NCBI GenBank assembly: GCA_035772785.1
Contig: JAOCPU010000052.1
Location: 124,001-188,000 of the forward strand
Reading direction: 5' to 3'
Source: Phlebiopsis flavidoalba
Taxonomy: Eukaryota; Basidiomycota; Agaricomycetes; Polyporales; Phanerochaetaceae
DNA length: 64,000 nucleotides
Shown: piece by piece, positions 36,891 to 48,760 of the stretch
How the letters are laid out: each line of letters starts with the position of its first letter
How positions within the stretch are numbered: the stretch's first letter is position 1
Notes under the pieces: generated by a model
The model's input: the letters and a program-made list of their open reading frames with translations, nothing else
What the model was told of the DNA's origin: nothing
Database searches by the model: none
Position numbers and translations under genes: made by a program

Positions 36891-37569
36891 GTTTATGAGA
36901 AACGAGCCACAGGAGCCTTGGAGATAATCGATCGGAACGCACGGGGTCTATATAACTCTTGGACCATTCGCATAGGGGCCGCCGCACCCAGGTTGTCCGA
37001 GGGAAAATCATATGCTACCTGTGGTCCGCCAGCCAACCGACAATCAGCTGACCCGTTGCGCCTTCGAATTATTACACGGTGCCAGAAATCAGTGGACGTA
37101 CCGGACGAGTATCACCACCGTGGGTCAAATGCACGACGCGTTTCAATCGTCTGCAAGACGTTGGTAAGTCTGCCCACGATTTTTGGGCTGGATGCATCTG
37201 TCGCGGACATGATCAGTGGTCGGCGCGGGTTTCTATACAATTTGGAGCGGTATATGATCAGGCGGGATCTTCAAGCTTCGTGGCCCACTACACTCATCAA
37301 TGAAACTTGTTTTTAGAGCAATTTAATTACACTCAACGTCAACGTATGAAACGAGACCCTGCGTTTCATCTGAGCTTTTCTATTCTATGAAAGAGTCACT
37401 CGACCACGGACAGCTCAAAGTGGCACTGTCATGGACTACTCATTCGTCTATACCCAGTGGTTGGTCCCGGTAACCTGAGGCGCAAGGAGAAATAATGGTT
37501 CCAACAGACAGTGCAATGCGATAGCGAGGACAGCGAGAGTATAATGAGGACACAGGAAGAAGAAAAGAT
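36891..37569. other. Intergenic region, likely acyl-CoA dehydrogenase promoter and desaturase 3' end
   Basis: About 680 bases between two minus-strand genes. Open frames on the plus strand (36807-37316) overlap the dehydrogenase start and show no family signature; I treat them as chance. No other feature is visible. Confidence 0.5.
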
Positions 37570-39240
37570 CTAGAGCTCCTTTCCTGTGTCAACCTCGACA
37601 CCAGAGTCGCTTGCGCTGTGATCGGGGAAGACAGGGCGACCGGCTGCAAGGCCGTACGCGTTCTTGTAGAAGATAATGTCGCCGTCGTCTTCGACAAACT
37701 TGCACTCCCTGAACACACGGTACATCTCACCCCCACCCGCTCGGTCGGCCCTCAAGCTTGATACCAGCCTGGGTGAGGCGAGCACGGAGTGCGTCAGCGG
37801 CCTTCCCACCTAGCGAATATTGGTGAGCATTAGAAAGTGCCAGATGCAGATATACATACGCATGGTAGTGGGGGATCTTGCTGTTGACGTGGTGGAGCAC
37901 ATGGGTCTCAGAGATACCATGAGTCGTTGTGGCACCAATCCATCCCATGAGACTACCGGAACCTCCAAGCAAGTTGCGATCAAGGGTGGACAAAGCACCG
38001 CGAGGGAAAGTGAACTCAGAGGCACGGTAGTGGGGAAGAAGAGGGTCAGTGTGTTGGAGGAATGTGATGAGGATCAGCCAGTGGTTGACCCTGACAATAA
38101 TAATGAGCGAGAGTGTAGGGGATGTTATGCAGTACGTACCAGAGGTAAGGGGCCAGGTAGACACGGAAGACGGTACCAAAGCCGAAGTGGTTGATGGCTA
38201 CGCCAAGAGCCAGAGCCCAAATGATAACACCGACATCCGAGATGACAATCTGGCCAAAGTGGTGAGGAGCAAAGATGATCGAAGTAGGCTTGAAGTCTAC
38301 ATCGCCCCGCTGAATATCGGTACACGCCCCCACTATAAAGGGAGTATAATAAGGGAGTACTCACGGTTCGTGCCGGCAGGATAACGCTTTTGGCCGGATG
38401 CGTTTGGGTGAACAGATACAATCGGCCATCCGACGAGGAGGGTAGCTGGCGGAACCAAGAGCCCGCGGTCAAGGGGACTGTCGCCTACAGCCTCCCACAA
38501 CTCCTTCATGACTTCTTCAGTTTGACACTTGAGCCTTCTAGGTTCTCCTGGTCAGGCTTAAGCTCTGGGAGACCGCGCTGGGCACGAGTCTTAGGGACGA
38601 AGACTTGATCCTGAGTCATGTGAGCCGTGGAAGCATGGTGCTTGGCATGGCTGAATGCGCCATGAATGGTATGGAACACCGAGCAGTCTGCCGTGGTTTG
38701 CGCGTTTCAATGCTGATATTCTCGCAAAAAGATAGAGACACTAAACCCAGAGTGCAGAATCCATCCCCATGGCGTTGTTGATGAGAACTTTGATTCCGAG
38801 AACGCTTGGTGACCACATTCATGAGCGACGACCCAAAGACACCCCAAAAGACCCGTCATGACAAGACCCATTTTCGCGAAAGAGAGTAGAATGCCCCAAA
38901 GAGAGCAACCCGAGCCAGAGCGAGTAGAGATAAAGACTCGGAAGGTTGACGTGTCCCCTCAGGAGAGAAGCTGAGATGTATCCACATACGCGCTGGGCGG
39001 TTTTGTAGATGGCTGGCTACCAGGAAGAAGTCCCAGACACTGACCGGTCAACCCACGTGTCAATAATCCTCCGTGCCAAAGAACATGAATGAAGACATAC
39101 ACGTAGAGGGAGGACCTCAAAGCTGATCGCTCAAAGCAGTGCTTCTACGATAGGACAGACGCGTTTAGTGAAGGGAGGATTTTTCGTGTGGATGACAGAG
39201 CATACGGGATAGCGGGACAATCGTGCAAGGTCCTTGACGG
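37570..39240 (-). CDS. FAD2: Delta-12 fatty acid desaturase
   Basis: ER membrane enzyme converting oleoyl to linoleoyl chains, using cytochrome b5 electrons. All three histidine boxes are visible: AHECGHQAFSESK (about 38835-38795), HAKHHASTAHMTQDQVFVPK (about 38650-38595) and HGISETHVLHH with NSKIPHYHA (37925-37860). Other blocks are VPYHSWRI (about 38685), FGQIVISDVGVIIWALALGV (38258-38200), NHWLILITFLQHTDPLLPHY (38080-38020), SEFTFPRGALSTLDRNLLGG (38010-37950) and a tail MYRVFRECKFVEDDGDIIFY, PVFPDHSASDSGVEVD, with TAG at 37570-37572. Short introns lie near 38720-38690, 38365-38310, 38130-38090 and 37860-37805. Upstream, HCFERSALRSSLYV-like wording near 39140-39100 and PPFT near 39180 mark the N-terminus, so the start is near 39240 but not fixed. 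One-base shifts occur next to the first two boxes (the SESK and WRI segments). Confidence 0.95.
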
Positions 39241-40639
39241 ATTAAGTCGGGGATATAACACATGGGTCTGTCTGCTCGACGGTGACCCGACCGTTGACCG
39301 CGGTCGGCCTTCATGTTGCTTACACGTGATGAAAGAAAACAAGACAAGAAACGACGAAAAAAACCGGGCGATGACACTCTCGCAGATAACTCCCTTCCGG
39401 AGCAAGATCGCGGAGAGGGAGAGGAGGAAGGAGGAGGTGTGGTAGGCGACGCAAGAGCGAAGACTGGCCATTGGTCCGTCCTCGTATTTTATGGGGGAGA
39501 CATGGGGCGTCTGCTCGCTTCGCTGCCAATGTTTTCTAGACGCTCCCATCAATTTCCCCAATAAGGATAGAAGCTCTCCCCCAACTTCTGCCCCGCACCC
39601 GACCTCGCGGTGCCGTATGTCGTCCAAGCTCGCACACTCATGCAGCAGCGGCGGTCGTACTCGCTCCGTCTGTTCCAACAGGCCAAATACCGCTCTCTCT
39701 TAGCTGCTATCCCGACTCGATTACGAGATCAGTGCGAATTGCCCATATCAAGCCGCATAGAGATGAGCCGCCACAAATCAGTTGGTTGGCATCGGCCCTT
39801 TGTGGATGTTGCATGCCCTAGCGCGTGTCTGGTTCGACCGTGGACTTGGGGACTGCAATCTGCACCAGCAAGCGATGCAGCCAGAGAAGGCTCGTCCATA
39901 CACGCGTCCTTCTTTGCTCTGTGCGGCATATCGTAACAGTTGTGACGAGAAAATGCCAAAAGTCACACCATATCACTCGCTACTACTACTCTCGACTTCG
40001 GTATGAACCGTTCGTACTGATAGCGCGTTCACCGTGTAGGATTCCAAGTGCCTGAGTCGTGGCGTCGCGCCGCATATGCGCTCGCTATCATAGGCTCAAG
40101 GGGTGCTCATGTCCACGACACCAAGTTGCCCAGTACCCTACACCATGTTCGGACTCTCCGAGTCGCATTAGTTTCAAATGATATTCTCACAGTATTGGAG
40201 TTTCCATGCTCGGATGTTGCGATGCGACCGTACAGAATCGGCGTGGTTCTCACGCGAATCGTTAAAACCCTTCTTTGTCGGATCGGAACCTAACTCTAAC
40301 ACTGAACAGTTTTAAATTCGCTCGAAGGGAATATTGAGAATACGGTATCAGCTGAGTTCAGGCAGGAGACCATTTGCGAAAGCGGCTCATTTATTCGGAG
40401 AAGCGTCGTTGAAAAAATCTTGACGGCTCGCGTTCCTCTAGCTGCAACGTTTTCCCGAGACAACTCATGGACAGCATGAATCCTCGAGATGCGATCTAGC
40501 CAGAGAAGCCAGAAAATTGACCGTGTATTATATATGCATGTTTCATGAGCTAAGGAACACGTCAGGGAGAATAACGGTGCGACAATAATGAATAAACGGG
40601 GGTGACCGTCGTATTGAATCGAGGGCCGTGAATAAATAT
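39241..40639. other. Intergenic region between desaturase and GH30 copy 2
   Basis: About 1.4 kb that should hold the desaturase promoter and the GH30 copy 2 terminator. The minus-strand open frame 39145-39678 may include the desaturase's first codons, but I see no conserved block in it beyond about 39240. The rest has no recognisable gene. Confidence 0.4.
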
Positions 40640-43345
40640 TTAAAATGTGTTGAACTCGATATTCCAATTTCTACCACCATCGTGAACCACGAATCTTTGG
40701 AATGGACTCGCTTGCTGTAGAACTTTCCCTGTGGTACCTGCGCTAGGGGCGGCCACGAAACAGACGCAACCCGTGAACTGTGGGGTTGGTGAGGAGCCGG
40801 TGGTATTAGCACTGATCGGTTTCTGTGTAGGGGTAAAGGCTGCCGAAGTGCTGTTGACTGTTCTCGCGGTGAACGGTGGATTGAGTGGAGTTCTTGGCGG
40901 TGCTGGAAAGGAACGTTGCCTCCGGTACTGGGAGCGTACCACCAGAGAGTCGTGACAACCAACAGGGAAGGGTATACTTCAGTGGCCTGTATCGTAGTGA
41001 TGATCAGTGTATAGATGAGTATCGTATAGCGATTTCTATGTTGAACTCGGCCCTTACCTGCATGCCACGGAATTCGATAGCTAGCGTGGACAGGTTTGGG
41101 TGGATTCCAAGCTCGTGCTGGCACTATCGTCCCTACGAGAATCTAGTGGTGGTTAGGCTACCGGTGACCCAAAAGTTCTTAAGTTCTATCCGATTCGCAT
41201 ACCAGTGATTGAGGACGACAATGCTGTTAGCGAAGCCAGTCCGAGGAGCTGACCCGATGACGTCACGTAGGCACCGACCCTCGAAGGGGGCCCAGCTGAG
41301 GCTACCGCCTATCCGAAACACCTATGCGTTGGCCAACGAAACGGTCCGTTCGGGGTCTTTGGGCACGATTGGCTTTTGCGGCTTGCGCCATGGCGTAGAC
41401 TTCATGCAGCAGTTCGTCAGGATCTGTCTGCTGTGATTCAAATACAGGTGTCGACTTAACATTCTTGATTGGACCGGTAGCTTGTCCCGCGAGATGGTCA
41501 CGTTGCCGCCAAGGGTCAATTCGCGGGATTAGCATAAACTGACTTAGATACGTACCAATAGGGGCGACAAGCCGGATTACAAGAGTTGGAGCCCGGTAGT
41601 TCTGGGGCACGCACTGTTTGCCGTCAAGGGCGAGATCTGAGATTCCACATGTAGTAAACAGACATGGAGTTGTGTTCAGGAGCGCCGATAAGAGGTTGTC
41701 CATGTACCACTACAAGTCGTTAGCAAAAGATTAGAAAGGGACCTCAGTTTGGTATACTGACCTTAATATCACTCCACCAATCAGAGCCGTAGCTACCCGT
41801 ACATTCAGTGAAGTATATCTCTTTCGAGGGATATGCGTTGTGGAACGTGTCTTGTTGGCTGACCGATCCAGAATAAACAGTGGAACGCGACGCCTGCGAA
41901 CGCACTCGAAGCTTGTTGCATCTGGCGAGCGAGATGTGTGAAAAAATGTTGAACTCCGATCCTGTGGAACTCACAATTTAGGGACTGGGTAGCCTCCCAG
42001 CATCGTTCCAGTTGTGCTCAAATCCGATGATTCTGGTTCCAGAGAAGCCGTTGTTGTTCATGAGGGTACGCAAAGCAGTGCAAATTTGAGCTTCCTGCGA
42101 CGAAGTCACGATGCAAGTGGGGTATGTGGGGTTGTTATTTCTCAGGCTCGTTTCTAAGCAAGATAGTGTGTTCAGCCCAAATTGTTTCCCAGGGTAAAAT
42201 ATGTTTACCTGGATACCAATCTGCGAGGAGGATTAACTTCCAAAGACGGTCCGATATCTGTTACAGCACTCACTGCGTAGGCCGTGATACCATGACTTTG
42301 GAAACCTTTTGCAAAGACTTGAGAAGATAGTTGGCATCTGGCAGGGAAGAGGCGACGGATTGGTTACAGGTCTGGGTTTCAAACGAGAAACAGGTTTACT
42401 CACAGACACTAACATACTGGGGTCAAGAAGTTGCCGCCCCTTCATGGTGCCGCTGTCCTTCATCCAAGCGGGCTACAAGGATGATATTCGAGCCATGCAA
42501 ACGTCGCGATGACGAGCTGACTCACCGGAGACCACGGCAAGAGGTGAACCTTGAGGTAGGAGTTGATGCCCCTTTATATCGTTAATGACACTGAAAACCG
42601 CCGACGGTGCTTTGTTTATGTTGAAATTGCTAAGCGACGTGTCTCCACTGACATCGTCATAGCTATAGACTGGGATGTGTGCGGTTAGAACATCGGCACA
42701 ACTGGCTCAGTCAATCTTAAGGAACCAACCTGAGCTCGAAAAGTCTGAAGCACCCAGGGGTACACGAAGGTAGGAAAGGCCTGCACCGCCATTACCATCC
42801 GTCGCTTTGATGACACAAAGTTTTAAGCGACACTCGGGCTATGTGGCTGAAGGGGTTGCTCACGATCGAACAGATAACCGAGGATTGACCAATATGTTGC
42901 AGCATTAGAATTCTACATGAGTTGAGGTTAGTCGTCTTTTTTCGAGTCGCAGATACTTTGCTATGCTACCTTTAGGTTATTGAGTAGCGTCGCAGACGAG
43001 TCGGCTGATATTTCGTTCAATTCGATGTTGCGGAGAGTAGGTAAAGATGAACCTACTAAGTGTTGCGCCGCCGTGACCACACAATAGTTTTGGTAGACTT
43101 GACCATCGTTAATGACGATGTTCCGCATCACCAATAGCACCTCGGGGAGACGAAATTGATGGGATTGCTGCCAAGATTCGTGTAGGAGAACAGCTGAGAC
43201 CTGTCCCACACCGTAGCCCACTGCGAAATATCAGTCTCTGGTGGTGAGGAATACCATGGAAAATGGCTCACAATGTCGTATATCTGTTGTGCGCAATGGG
43301 GCGTGCGGCGAGAGCAATGGACACCACGAATGCTGCGACTCTCAT
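40640..43345 (-). CDS. GH30 glucan endo-1,6-beta-glucosidase, copy 2
   Basis: Secreted beta-1,6-glucanase of family 30. The ATG at 43345 opens a signal peptide (MRVAAFVVSIALAARPIA). QQIYDI is followed by an intron (GTGAGC...TCGCAG, 43286-43236), then WATVWDRSQLFSYTNLGSN (43235-43180), NFVSP, IVINDGQVYQ, ADSSATLLNNLK (about 43005-42970), AGLSYLRVPLGASDFSSS (42785-42735), YSYDDVSGDTSLSNFNINKA (42668-42610), FSVINDIKG, WMKDSGTMKG (about 42470) and YANYLLKSLQGF (about 42345-42300). The acid/base motif NEPE with NNPTYPT is near 42150-42110. GFSGTRIIGFEHNWNDAG spans 42055-41995. DTFHNAYPSKEIYFTECTG (41855-41800) holds the nucleophile Glu, followed by YGSDWWSDIK. YAMAQAAKA, FGQRIGVS and VTTLWWYAP (about 40965-40940) close the barrel's beta domain. 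A Ser/Thr-rich tail (about 40890-40740) follows, ending with TGA/TAA near 40640. Fewer shifts than copy 1, and both catalytic Glu motifs are intact. Confidence 0.93.
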
Positions 43346-44505
43346 GGCGAGTGAAGAAGAATGGCAGTACTGAGGATACTGTACTCCAGAGTCTCCTAGT
43401 TTTTTATACCCAGAGATATAGTCAGAACTCAACAGTCTAGGAATGTCTGGTTGCAGGGCTTGTTCCTCGACACACGAGCATGTGGTTGAACTGTACACAG
43501 CAAGACGCAGGTAGTCATGTGGTTCCAGTCCTTCGCAACGACAGAGGGAGAGCCAGACAATGGTGTTTCCTCAGGTCTACGAAGAAGTACCGTCAGATGG
43601 TCGCGAGTGTAAGGACCAATCGTCAAGGAACATACGGTGTACTGTTGGCAGCTCCACGCTGCAAGTCGGGGAGAAGAGTCATCTCCATTTAGGAGGGCAG
43701 CGCTGAGAAGTGAGCATCTGTAGAGAGAGTTGGTATACCAGCAGCAAGAGGTTGACTGATCCCGGGTTTGGTAGCATGTGTTGCGACGAGAAATTGGGTG
43801 TTTGCATCCGAACGGTGGTTTGATAGCGGAACCGGCATCTAGCACGTCATATGCAACGAAAACGGAGGTGAAAAACTCTGGATCTGTCTCTCAGCGCGTT
43901 CGGGATGGGTTTACGGTAGAAGGAGTTCCCAGTACTTAACGACAGCGCCGAAAGTCGAATGTTCATGCCCCACTTGAAGGTTGTGGGGCTGATTAGTGTG
44001 GCGTGGTTGAAACGCTGTCCCCGCGACATATGTTTTCAACATTTCGGGAAGCGTGTCCTAGCCCCTGCATTCCGAAAGATGGAAAGTCTCGTTCCACAAG
44101 GGCAAGAGAGGACTCACCGAAAAGGAAGCGTCAGGCTCACCTCGGCAGCCGCGATGCCGGACCTGATGTCATTAGGCCACGCGAGTGCACGTGATCGTTC
44201 TAAGCGTCGCGTTTGGTTCGTGGTCGAGAGAGACCATCTGTCATCCGCCTCGCCCTCGCTGTCTCTTCTCAGTCCTCTCACCGACCTCACTGCGCACATT
44301 GACGAGACAGACCATCCCCAAATCTCTAGGCCTATGTGCCTACGCTCCTGAAATCTTTTGCCCGCCCTTCTCTGCTTCTGGTGCCCTCTGGCATTCTGCC
44401 CCGCTCGCAGTCACGATCATAGAAATCTTTGACCTTCTACACGCGTGTAGCACATCCTCCGTCGGTCACTGACACGCGCTCAAGTCATCGAATTCAGACC
44501 GCCCA
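43346..44505. other. Divergent promoter region between GH30 copy 2 and casein kinase 1
   Basis: GH30 copy 2 reads left from 43345 and the kinase reads right from about 44506, so both promoters should lie here. A minus-strand frame at 43429-43845 (138 residues, several Cys and Ser) has no recognised family and may be chance. The stretch 44250-44500 is pyrimidine-rich, as is common just upstream of fungal transcription starts. Confidence 0.4.
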
Positions 44506-46756
44506 TATGCCGCCTCACAATACCCTCAACGAATCGGGAACTGGTGGCTTGGGGACTGTTTGGGTTCGGGGTATTCGGGTGAGTCATCTAAACTTGAATG
44601 TTAGAGATCTTCTCTGTCTGCATGAACAAACAGAGTATACCCAACTCGGGTGCTCTGTTTGTTTTCTTGGCCTTTGATTCCATCGTTCTCCGGTAAGCGT
44701 GCCATGTGCAATGATCACCCGCGCTCGCAAAGTTAAGAGCAGGCTGCTCGATCATGAAGCATACCATACCGATTTTTGGACTGTCAATCTCGGTTACCTA
44801 GGCATATGTAGGCCAGAACTGCCGCAACTGCCGGTTTGTTTCGCCTACAAGTTCGCAGGGATTCTGATGGAAGAGCATGTTACTTGTCGACAATTGTCCC
44901 CTCCCCTTTACATCAACAGAGCGGCGGATTTTTGGCCCTGACGCTTATTGCGAACTGCTGGTTTGCAAAGGAGCCCGACCCCTTCGCCCATTGCCTTGAC
45001 TACTCTAAACGATCCAATCCAGGTTGCTGATTTCCAGACTGCAGGTGCGATCTTCAAGGCCACCAACCTATACAACGGTCAGGTTGTGGACACTAAAACT
45101 CCAAGACGTCGACCATGAATGTCCCAACCAATCGTTACGAGCGCGGCTTCTATCCAAGTCTGCAGGGTGGCGAAGGAATGCCAACATTGTACGCATCGGG
45201 CGTTGAAGGCCAATGGGACTGGCTCGCTATCGACCTGCTCGGCGCAAGTTTAGATTCATTGTACCGTAAAGGGGGAAAGGGACTCATGGACCTCAGGAGC
45301 GTTTGCTGCATTGCAATGCAAGTGGTCAGTCGTGACACGGCGCTCCGCACCAGCTATCATACGCTTACTGAGCTTGTCCAAAGATATCCAGACTAGAGTT
45401 CATGCACAAACAGAGGCATACTTCATCGCGATATCCAACTGGGGAAACTGCGTAGTAGGTCTGAAGCCCAACCAGCACACGATCTACATGATCGATTTCG
45501 GGTTCTCCAAACGGTACATTGATCCATACACCGGGTGAGCACTTGGAAGACAGTAGCAAGAAAACGAGACTTCATCGGGAACTACTGGTTCAGCTCAGTG
45601 GCCGTCCACTGCAGGGGCAAAAGTGCGTTTATCGTACTCAGTCAGCTGGACATCTCGTGATCTTTAACTCTCTAGTCCCCACGCGGAGAGATGACATGGA
45701 AGCTCTTGCTCTCATGCTAATCCATCTGTTGACTCCTGGTGGCCTGCCTTGGACGCGGAATGGGACGTCCCAAAAATCCGACGATGCCCCACGACCGCTT
45801 GATACGAGAAAAAAGCGGACAGTGTCCGCCCAGAAGACCTCTGCATGCCGCGGTATGCCGGACGTTTTCGAGGAGTTTCTTCGGTATGGATAGTGCAGAC
45901 GGTTAAAGTTTGCTGCCCGTCCCGACTACGAGCGGTGGCGGCAATGGCAAGCTTTTTATGGACCTTGTGGTAGACAGCGGCTTTCACGCCAGAGGACGAC
46001 GCATTTGTGTTGGCCCGCCACCAAAGTCGAAGGTGACTAAGCTTATGTTTGTTGCACTACACCGTGGATCCTGAGTACTTTATTGTCTAGCCTTCATGCT
46101 CGGGTATCTCTACGCACACCAAGACCGCACCATCCCTGGCAACGGGTCCAGGCAGGAATATGGAAGGTATTCTTCAGACGACATTTGGCACGACAACTCA
46201 CGTTCTGGCGGAAGCCGCGTACCGAGCGTCAGATCCCTTTGGACGAGCGCGGAACCAATGTTCCGAATGCTGCGCATATTTAAGCCACAGGCTAGCCGAG
46301 GCGGTAAGAAGACTGCAGGAGCAACCTCAGACGACGACGACCCACAGAGCGTAGTAAGTCATCAGCAGCGACGGCATCCACGAGCACGAGAACGGCACCG
46401 CCACAGACCAGAAGGCCGCCGTCGTGCGTCTGACGAAGGCCCACACAGCTCCTGCAGCTGGCGCGGGACGATGGAATGAGGCGACCGACAACGTCATGCT
46501 TTCGCGTCTCGTGCGCGAGTACGCGGAGGTGCTAGAGTCGAGCCGGTCTCGTGCTCTGACAAAAGAAGGCTTCACGGTCTTGGATGCTCTCTACAAGCAA
46601 CTGGCAGATCCGTCCGTATTTGCCGTACCCATGCGGACCGTCCAGGACAAGGAGCGGCACACAGCAGGGAAACCCATCCCCGACGCTGACGCGCGCAGGG
46701 TGAAGAAGGGACAAGCTCTTCATTCTGCGAAGAGACGTGCGGCAGGCGAGGAGTAA
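44506..46756 (+). CDS. Casein kinase 1 family Ser/Thr protein kinase, divergent paralogue
   Basis: Protein kinase of the CK1 family. The N-lobe is visible from about 45050: GAIFKATNLYNGQVV, then DVDHEC, PTNRYERGFYPSLQGGEGMP (45124-45183), TLYASGVEGQWDWLAIDLLG (45186-45243) and YRKGGKGLMDLRSVC. After an intron and shifts, the catalytic loop reads GILHRDIQLGNCVVGL near 45415-45455. LKPNQHTIYMIDFGFSKRY (45463-45520) gives DFG, then GEHLEDSSKK, a DFIGNYWFSSV-like block (about 45570), PTRRDDMEALALMLIHLLT (45676-45732), PGGLPW, MPDVFEEFLRY and FHAEDDAF (about 45985). A basic, low-complexity linker follows (46280-46430), then a helical tail, WNEATDNVMLSRLVREYAEV and FTVLDALYKQLADPSVF, ending with TAA at 46754-46756. 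The start at 44506 (MPPHNTLNES) is tentative. HRDIQ-LGN replaces the usual HRDIKPDN. Confidence 0.92.
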
Positions 46757-47278
46757 TCGGATGCTAGCAAAGATGGTGTCCGACTTCGCGACTCTGCTGT
46801 GCATCGACAAGAGCAAGGGGCCGAACGCTGACAAAAGATGCGTTGGGCTTCCTCGGTGGTCTCTCGGAACGTCTTCTCGTATGTCTTGAAGACTACACAT
46901 TTCCGGTCACAAGTGGTGGTTGATATTTCTCGGACTCTTTCTTGACGTTAAGTCTACACACTCCAAGTACAAACACATATTTACCCAGCATTGATTTGTA
47001 TCTCAAGCATAATGTATCAAGGACTCTATCACCCGGTTGATGTGCCTGTGCAGGGCGAAAGTGGGGTGTGCTTCGTCGATCGGAAGTCTGGGACAATTGG
47101 GATTCTCCTGAGGGCTCGGGACTACTAAATTTGGGAATCGCGGGCGTTGTGGCGGATCACAAATCATTTCCCACAGTGCTATTCCTCCTCTTTTCCGAGC
47201 ATTACCTCAGGCCTCAAACCATCTATTGAGGACTTTGCCACTCTGGCCCCGAGAAGCAATACCGCCCGCATCTAGTAA
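46757..47278. other. Kinase 3' flank, nothing recognised
   Basis: About 520 bases between the kinase stop and the inverted-repeat element. One short minus-strand open frame (46893-47096) lacks any family signature. No other feature is visible. Confidence 0.5.
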
Positions 47279-47667
47279 CACTGGGTGGGTGGCTCGTTTT
47301 GGTGGTGAAAGGGACGTGACAAAAACGTTGGCAAGGGGTAAAATTCTGTTATGGTTCTGGCGGACAAAGTACGTGAAAGGGATTTGATCTCGCCCTAAAC
47401 TCTCGGGCGCATATCAAATCTGACAGAAATCAGACCAAGATATCCGCGCTTTTTCACGGTCCTGCGAGTTTTACCTCAAAACGAGCCCAAAACGGTATGA
47501 CATCACCGTCACAGTCCTGGCAGCACAAGGAATCTAACACGGAATTTGATCACTGTTAGAATACTGCAAGCGTCAGAGAATCAACAATAACCAGAATTTT
47601 GCTCCCCCTCACGCTCCTCGTCACTACGTCCCTCTGCCACCAAGAGAAACGAGCCAGCCACCCAGTG
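47279..47667. mobile_element. Non-autonomous CACTA-like MITE, copy A
   Basis: A 389-base element starting CACTGGGTGG at 47279 and ending CCACCCAGTG at 47667. The terminal inverted repeat is imperfect and extends about 35-40 bases (CACTGGGTGGGTGGCTCGTT against the complement of AACGAGCCAGCCACCCAGTG). The flanking triplets are TAA (47276-47278) and TAC (47668-47670), an imperfect 3-base target duplication. There is no coding capacity. Its interior aligns, with divergence, to copy B at 62183-62567 in the same orientation. CACTR ends with a 3-base duplication are the hallmark of CACTA/CMC elements, so I infer that superfamily. Confidence 0.75.
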
Positions 47668-48760
47668 TACTGTAAGTAATGTCTGTGCAACTGCGTCCTC
47701 TTAATGGCTGCATCAAATTTTCGTGGAGACTCGTGACCGATCTCTGCCACTCTTTGAGGGTTGCTACTCATGTCGCTGTTGAATATAGTGGTAAATTCGA
47801 GAGTACTGTACGCGGGAGATGTACGACGGAATGAGCTGTGCTCTCTGATACGTGGCCTGCCCGAAATATGACGAACGCCTGCCTTACGACTCCGTCTCCC
47901 GCCCAACACGGACAACATGGCTATGATACCCGCTACTATCGACGCGCCGCTCTTATTTGGCTCATATCTTTTGCAATGCGCCCAGCGGCCACGCACCCAG
48001 CTCATCATCTCTCGAGACAGCAGAGACGGCCAGCGGACCTAGACGAGCGCACGCCGACGCCAGCGCGAGAGACCCGCCGATGTTGACTTGATCGCCCGCA
48101 CCGCCACGTCGACTCGCACCCCACACCCGCCATACATTTAACCGAATGTAACCTGTCACCCAGTGTGGCGGTGGACCTACAAGGACCAACGGGACTACTA
48201 AGCGTCTCTCTGCACCTTCGGGACGCGGCGGAAGCCCACAGGTCAAGCGGCGCGAATCGGGACCTTTGCGTATCTGTGCTTTCCTCTCCCCCCCCTACTA
48301 CTGACGGCAAAAACCGTGAGGATGTGACTGCATTATTGCATTCAACCGGCGTGTGGACCTCCACTGCATTCCCCCACTTTCATCACGGCGTGTCTGACGG
48401 GACGAGGATGAGTAGCTAACGATGAATTGGACTCGGCCGTGGCGAGGTCCAGCCGCACTCTAGGAAGATGTAGGGCATATATTGTTTCCTGGTCGCCGTA
48501 CCCATGTTGTGCTTCCTACTTCATCTCACGAGCCCCACAAGATTCACGAAGGAAGTCGCGACGACAGGGGTGTTGTGGGGTGATATGTTTTTCGTGGAAC
48601 ACCAACGATTGACGACACCAGCCCAATCATAGTGTAATTCTCCATACTGTGTGAGCTAATCCCCTCTATCGTGATCGCCGTCCAGTCACGCTTGATCATT
48701 CACATCATCTTAGCTGAGGGGCCAGTAACAAAATAGGCGTGGGCTGGGCGACGTGGTTTT

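Noticed and set aside
39145..39678. 177-codon minus-strand frame as a separate gene
   Set aside because: Its last part overlaps the likely FAD2 N-terminus and the rest shows no conserved sequence.
48150..48170. Single CACCCAGTG string like a MITE end
   Set aside because: No partner inverted end within 600 bases and no flanking duplication. A solo 9-base match can occur by chance.
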